From positions 39,798,546 to 39,862,545 of the forward strand of contig NC_044559.1 of assembly GCF_007565055.1 (NCBI RefSeq): a stretch of DNA of 64,000 nt, given 5' to 3'. The notes under the pieces were generated by a model. It did not search any database. It saw nothing but the letters and a program-made list of their open reading frames with translations, and was not told where the DNA came from. How positions within the stretch are numbered: the stretch's first letter is position 1; each line of letters starts with the position of its first letter. This document shows positions 60,401-64,000 of this stretch, piece by piece. A program made the position numbers and the translations under genes. Origin of the DNA: Rhinopithecus roxellana (taxonomy: Eukaryota; Chordata; Mammalia; Primates; Cercopithecidae).

Positions 60401-60838
60401 CACCTGTAATCCCAGCACTTTGGGAGGCCAAGGCGGGCGGATCACGAGGTCAGGAGATCAAGACCATCCTGGATAACATGGTGAAATCCCGTCTCTACTA
60501 AAAATACAAAAACTTAGCCAGGCATGGTGGCAGGCACGTGAACCCAGGAGGCGGAGCTTGCCATGAGTCGAGATTGTGCCACTGCACTCCAGCCTGGGCA
60601 GCAGAGCAAGACTACATCTCAAAAAAAAAAAAAAAAAAAAATTACATAATGGACTTTGGGGACTCAGGAAAAAGGGTGACAGACAAAAGACTACACATTG
60701 GGTACAGTGTACATTGCTTGTATGACAGAAACTACCACTAAATTATTTATCCATGTAACAGAAAACCACCTGTTTCCCAAAAATGACTGACATTTAAAAA
60801 AAGAAAACAACCCCCCAAATAATAATAATAATAATAAC
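57494..60838 (+). mobile_element. 5'-truncated L1, broken ORF2 plus 3' UTR
   Basis: Begins inside ORF2 (end of the endonuclease region) and runs to the L1 3' end with AAAAAAAGAAAACAACCCC and an AAT-repeat tail. Recognisable ORF2 pieces: a segment with the reverse-transcriptase motif FADDM at about 58616-58630, and a C-terminal segment at 59229-59558. Stops, frameshifts and an A17 run (57911-57929) break the frame, so it cannot encode a working protein. An Alu sits in the 3' UTR. The moderate decay suggests an older primate L1 subfamily. Confidence 0.92.
60382..60640 (+). repeat. Alu inserted in L1 3' UTR, right arm deleted
   Basis: Starts GGCTGGGCACGGTGGCTTGC. GGCAGGCACGTGAACCCAGG shows loss of about 50 bp. 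The flanks ATGACATAATGG and ATTACATAATGG form its target duplication with one difference. Confidence 0.94.
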
Positions 60839-60986
60839 CTTTAATTAGGTATTTGCCCTTTGACCAGAGTTGCTGTATTTAGCAAAGAAGAATACAGGAG
60901 GCCCAGATGAATTTGTTTTGTATAGGGGACAAGTGGTATTTTAGTATGAGTATGTCCCACGGAATATTTAAAAATTTACAAATGCA

Positions 60987-61306
60987 GCCGGGCATGGTGG
61001 CTCACGCCTGTATTCCCAGCACTTTGGGAGGCCAGGGTGGGCAGATCACGAGGTCAGGAGATCAAGACCATCCTGGCTAACACAGTGAAACCCCATCTCT
61101 ACTGAAAATACAAAAAAAAAAAAAAAAAAAAAAAAAAATTAGCCAGGCATGGTGGCGGGCGCCTGTAGTCCCAGCTACTCAGGAGGCTGAGGGAGGAGAA
61201 TGGTGTGAATCCAGGAGGAGGAGCTGGCAGTGAGCCAAGATCGCACCGCTGCACTCCAGCCTGGCGACAAAGCGAGACTCTGTCTCAAAAAAAAAAAAAA
61301 AAAAAA
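60987..61306 (+). repeat. AluY-like with A27 linker
   Basis: The middle A-rich linker is expanded to 27 consecutive A (61112-61138). The flanks ATTTACAAATGCA and ATTACAAATGCA mark the target duplication. Confidence 0.95.
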
Positions 61307-61454
61307 ATTACAAATGCAATATTTGGAACATATTCATACTAAAAATTATTTGTTATTCATCTGAAATTCAAATTTAACTGGGTATCCCATATTTTATCTA
61401 TCAACCCTATGTATGACCTTCCTTTCCTTCCCTCTTCTTTGCTTCCTTCTTTTC

Positions 61455-61820
61455 CTCCTCTTCAAAAAAGCCTTTGTTGTGAGTCTACTGTCTGCAGAGT
61501 CCTATACTAGAAACAAATAAAGCATAATGTTCCTCTTCAGGGTATTCGCAGCATAGGGGAAGGGGAAAAGCAGTAGCAAATGCCTTTAGCACAATGCAGT
61601 TCCCCTACTCCAATAAATGTACATATAAATAGTTCAGGGACCACAGAGAAAGAAGCAATTAATTCTCTTTGGGGTAGAACCGGATAAGGTGGAGGAAAAG
61701 AAATTGAGAAAAGGTGCAGGGTGCAGGCTCTTGGCCCATTCTTGATGGACAGGTGTAAAGCAATGGAAAGGTATTCAGGCCAAAGGCCAGTTCAGGCGAA
61801 GGTATGGCATGAGAAAGACA
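61455..61820 (-). repeat. L2-type relic
   Basis: GAGTCCTATACTAGAAACAA, then ATAATGTTCCTCTTCAGGGT, and GCCAAAGGCCAGTTCAGGCG follow the reverse L2 tail order. Weak and diverged. Confidence 0.4.
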
Positions 61821-62069
61821 TGCTCTATACGGGGGATATGGCAGATCTGCCATGGCTGGTTTGGTGAGGTGGGATCTGGATGTGTCTGTGGATAGGGGTG
61901 GCTCTGATTTCAGAAGAGAGGATCAGAAACCCCACCTTGCTTGGATGCTCTATACAGGGGACATGGAAGATCTGCCATGGCTGGTTTGGTGAGGTGGGAT
62001 CTGGATGTGTCTGTGGATGGGGTGGTTCTGATGTCAGGATAGGGGATCAGAAACCCCACCTTGCTTGGA
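61821..62069. repeat. Tandem duplication, 125 + 124 bp
   Basis: 61821-61945 and 61946-62069 both start TGCTCTATAC and both end CCCCACCTTGCTTGGA. Long identical runs include GATCTGCCATGGCTGGTTTG, with only a handful of differences. The unit is not an interspersed repeat that I recognise. Confidence 0.95.
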
Positions 62070-62815
62070 GTCAAGTGTGAAGGGCTCTTGATTCCATGCT
62101 GAGGAGTTGGAGCTTTCTCTGATGTGTCTTGAGAGACTGAATATACAAATGGACAGTGGCCAGACCTTAGATGACTGTGGACCTCTGATCCACAAACTTA
62201 GTAGTAACTTGACCAGAAGCCAAACCACAGCCTCTGCAGCAATCAGCCAGAAAAGTCAGGTCTTGGGCAACAACTGCCAGCTTCCCTATTTTTTGCCCCT
62301 GCTTCCAACCACCTCAGGACCAATCACATAAAATGCCCTGTTTCTAATTAGTCTGCCTCCAGCTTCCCTGTGTCAACAACCTCCAATCAAAGTACACACG
62401 AAATCTTCCTTTCTCTTCACCATAAAGGTTCCCCTACTCCCCTGCCTGCCTTTGAGTTTCTGTTCTAAACAAACAACGTTGTATGTTCTCATTTCAGTGG
62501 TTTTCGTTTATTTCCTCAATATACACTGTACAGATTGCTTTTGAAGAGGGGGAGAGGGAGCAATGGGAGTAGTTAGCTCTGTGAAACTGATACCCTAATA
62601 TATAGCGCTAATAGAACAATAGGCAGTGGTGGCACTCAGAGCTAGAAAAATCTGCTTTTGAGATCCTTTGCTATGTATACACACATACCCACATACAACT
62701 TTTTAATGTTTATGTACCTGAATATCCTCTGATTCTTTTATACTCTAAAGAAAGATTTTAAATCTTTAAAGTGTATTTTAAAAAAAAAAAAGGATTTTTA
62801 AAGTTACCCTTAATT

Positions 62816-63141
62816 TTATTTTATTTTTAATTTTTATTTTTATTTATTTATTTATTTTGAGATGGAGTTTCCCTCTTGTTGCCCAGGCTGGTGTGCAATG
62901 GCGCGATCTCGGCTTACTGCAATCTCCGCCTCCTGGGTTCAAGTGATTCTCCTGCCTCAGCCTCCCGAGTAGCTGGGATTATAGGTGCCCACCACCCTAC
63001 CCAGCCAATTTTTTGTATTTTTAGAAGAGATAGGGTTTCACCATGTTGGCCAGGCTGGTCTTGAACTCCTGACCTCAGGTGATCCACCCGCCTCAGCCTC
63101 CCAAAGTTCTGGGATTACAGGCATGAGCCACCATACCTGGC
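62816..63141 (-). repeat. Alu with TTTTA-repeat tail
   Basis: The (TTTTA)/(TTTA)-rich end 62816-62860 precedes GAGATGGAGTTTCCCTCTTG. The head ends ATACCTGGCC. Confidence 0.94.
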
Positions 63142-63678
63142 CCAATTTTATTTTCAATGTAATATTTTCTTTCTTTCCTCTTGGGTGGGAGATTGCATCA
63201 TTGACTCCAGTTTGTCACCCTTGCCTGTATTTACACCCTCGATCATTTGACTCTGGTACTTTCCATGAGGTGGGCATTGGCTTTCCACCCCACCAGTGCC
63301 ATGGTAGGCCACGAGACCTGCTTTGCCCAGTGGGATGTTGGCAGACATGATGCAAGAAGAGGCTTGGAACAGACCTACACTCTGGGCCTGGGCTCTGGTA
63401 CCTCGACCGTCTTGGTGAGAAGAAAATGCCCAAGCCAGTCTGTGGTCGCAGGAGAAGGGTAAGAGTCACGTGGAGCTGAGCCATGTCCAGCCAGGCCTAG
63501 TCTACTTTAGACTACCTCCAGCTGACCCACAGAGATATGAGCTCAATTGGCTATTATTGTTTTATGCCTCTGAAATTGTTGTGGCTGTTTGTTATGCAGC
63601 ATTTCCATAAAATAGTTGAATATTACACCCCTTGATTTCAGAAGTTGAAGAAATGTTCTGTTATTTTTAACATGATTG

Positions 63679-63980
63679 GTTTTTTTGTTTGTTTTGTTTT
63701 TGAGACAGTCTCGCTGTGTTGCCCAGGCTGGAGTGCAGTGGTGCAATCTTGGCTCACTGCAACCTCTGCTTCCCAGGTTCAAGAGATTCTCCTGCCTCAG
63801 CCTCCCAAGTAGCTGGGACTATAGGCATGCCACCACGCCCAGCTAATTTTTCGTATTTTTAGTAGAGACAGGGTTTCACCATGTTGCCCAGGCTGGTCTT
63901 GAACTCTTGAGCTCAGGCAATCCACCCACCTCAGCCTCTCCAAGTTTTAGGATTATAGGTGTGAGCCACCACGCCAGTCC
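63679..63980 (-). repeat. Alu (AluS-like)
   Basis: Starts TTTTTTGTTTGTTTTGTTTT then GAGACAGTCTCGCTGTGTTG. The head ends ACCACGCCAGTCC near the right edge of the window. Confidence 0.93.
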
Positions 63981-64000
63981 TTAATAAGTGATTGTTAATA

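Larger units (their letters stand above)
28740..64000. other. Intergenic flank upstream of CACUL1
   Basis: No exon, RNA gene or CpG-rich promoter is recognisable from here to the right edge. ORFs of 60-194 codons in this region are Alu-derived, L1-derived or lack an ATG start and any conserved motif. Stretches without a repeat that I can name: 30640-32100 (possibly an old L1 end near 31.5-31.9 kb), 32923-33795, 35060-36730 (an old repeat is likely near 35.3-35.7 kb), 37040-37830, 38720-39980, 47520-48365, 50000-51670, 52290-53120, 62070-62815 and 63145-63680. Confidence 0.75.

Overview
The window is primate nuclear DNA, human or a close relative. It is packed with both halves of Alu elements, including AluY-like copies with clean target-site duplications, alongside L1, L2, MIR, Tigger, MER and LTR fossils. 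The only protein-coding gene I can support lies on the minus strand and is split by large introns. Its spliced peptide matches CACUL1 (CDK2-associated cullin domain 1, formerly C10orf46; human 10q26.11). The sequence alone does not let me separate human from another ape or Old World monkey.

Layout, in gene order (right to left). A CpG island at about 27.3-28.7 kb holds the CACUL1 promoter, 5' leader and exon 1 (coding 27551-27917, start ATG at 27917). Intron 1 runs from 27550 down to 6260 (21.3 kb) and contains at least 13 Alus, old L1/HAL1-type sequence, two Tigger-like DNA transposons, a MER5A-like and a MER1-like element. Exon 2 is 6133-6259, intron 2 is 5243-6132, and exon 3 is 5140-5242. 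The remaining 1-5139 is the start of intron 3, which carries an 80-bp MADE1 hairpin element. The splice phases agree exactly: 367 + 127 + 103 coding nt = 199 codons. The rest of the cullin-like domain is encoded beyond the left edge.

From about 28.7 kb to 64 kb I find no gene. This upstream flank is intergenic: about 24 Alus, a broken 5'-truncated L1 (57.5-60.8 kb), MaLR-like and ERV1-like LTRs, a second Tigger-like element facing the opposite way to the intronic one, MIR and L2 relics, and several local tandem duplications.

No unknown biological system is evident. The observations most worth checking are: two minimal upstream ORFs (ATG-TCG-TGA and ATG-TGA) in the CACUL1 leader; a 53-bp segment present twice with one mismatch inside one old L1, on either side of an inserted LTR; a 125-bp tandem duplication at 61.8-62.1 kb; a 21-bp minisatellite; the MADE1 hairpin as a possible mir-548-type source; and head-to-head Alus with a 30-bp spacer in intron 1. 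Repeat family names come from recognition of consensus features, not from a database search, so subfamily labels are tentative and repeat edges are good to roughly 5-20 bp.
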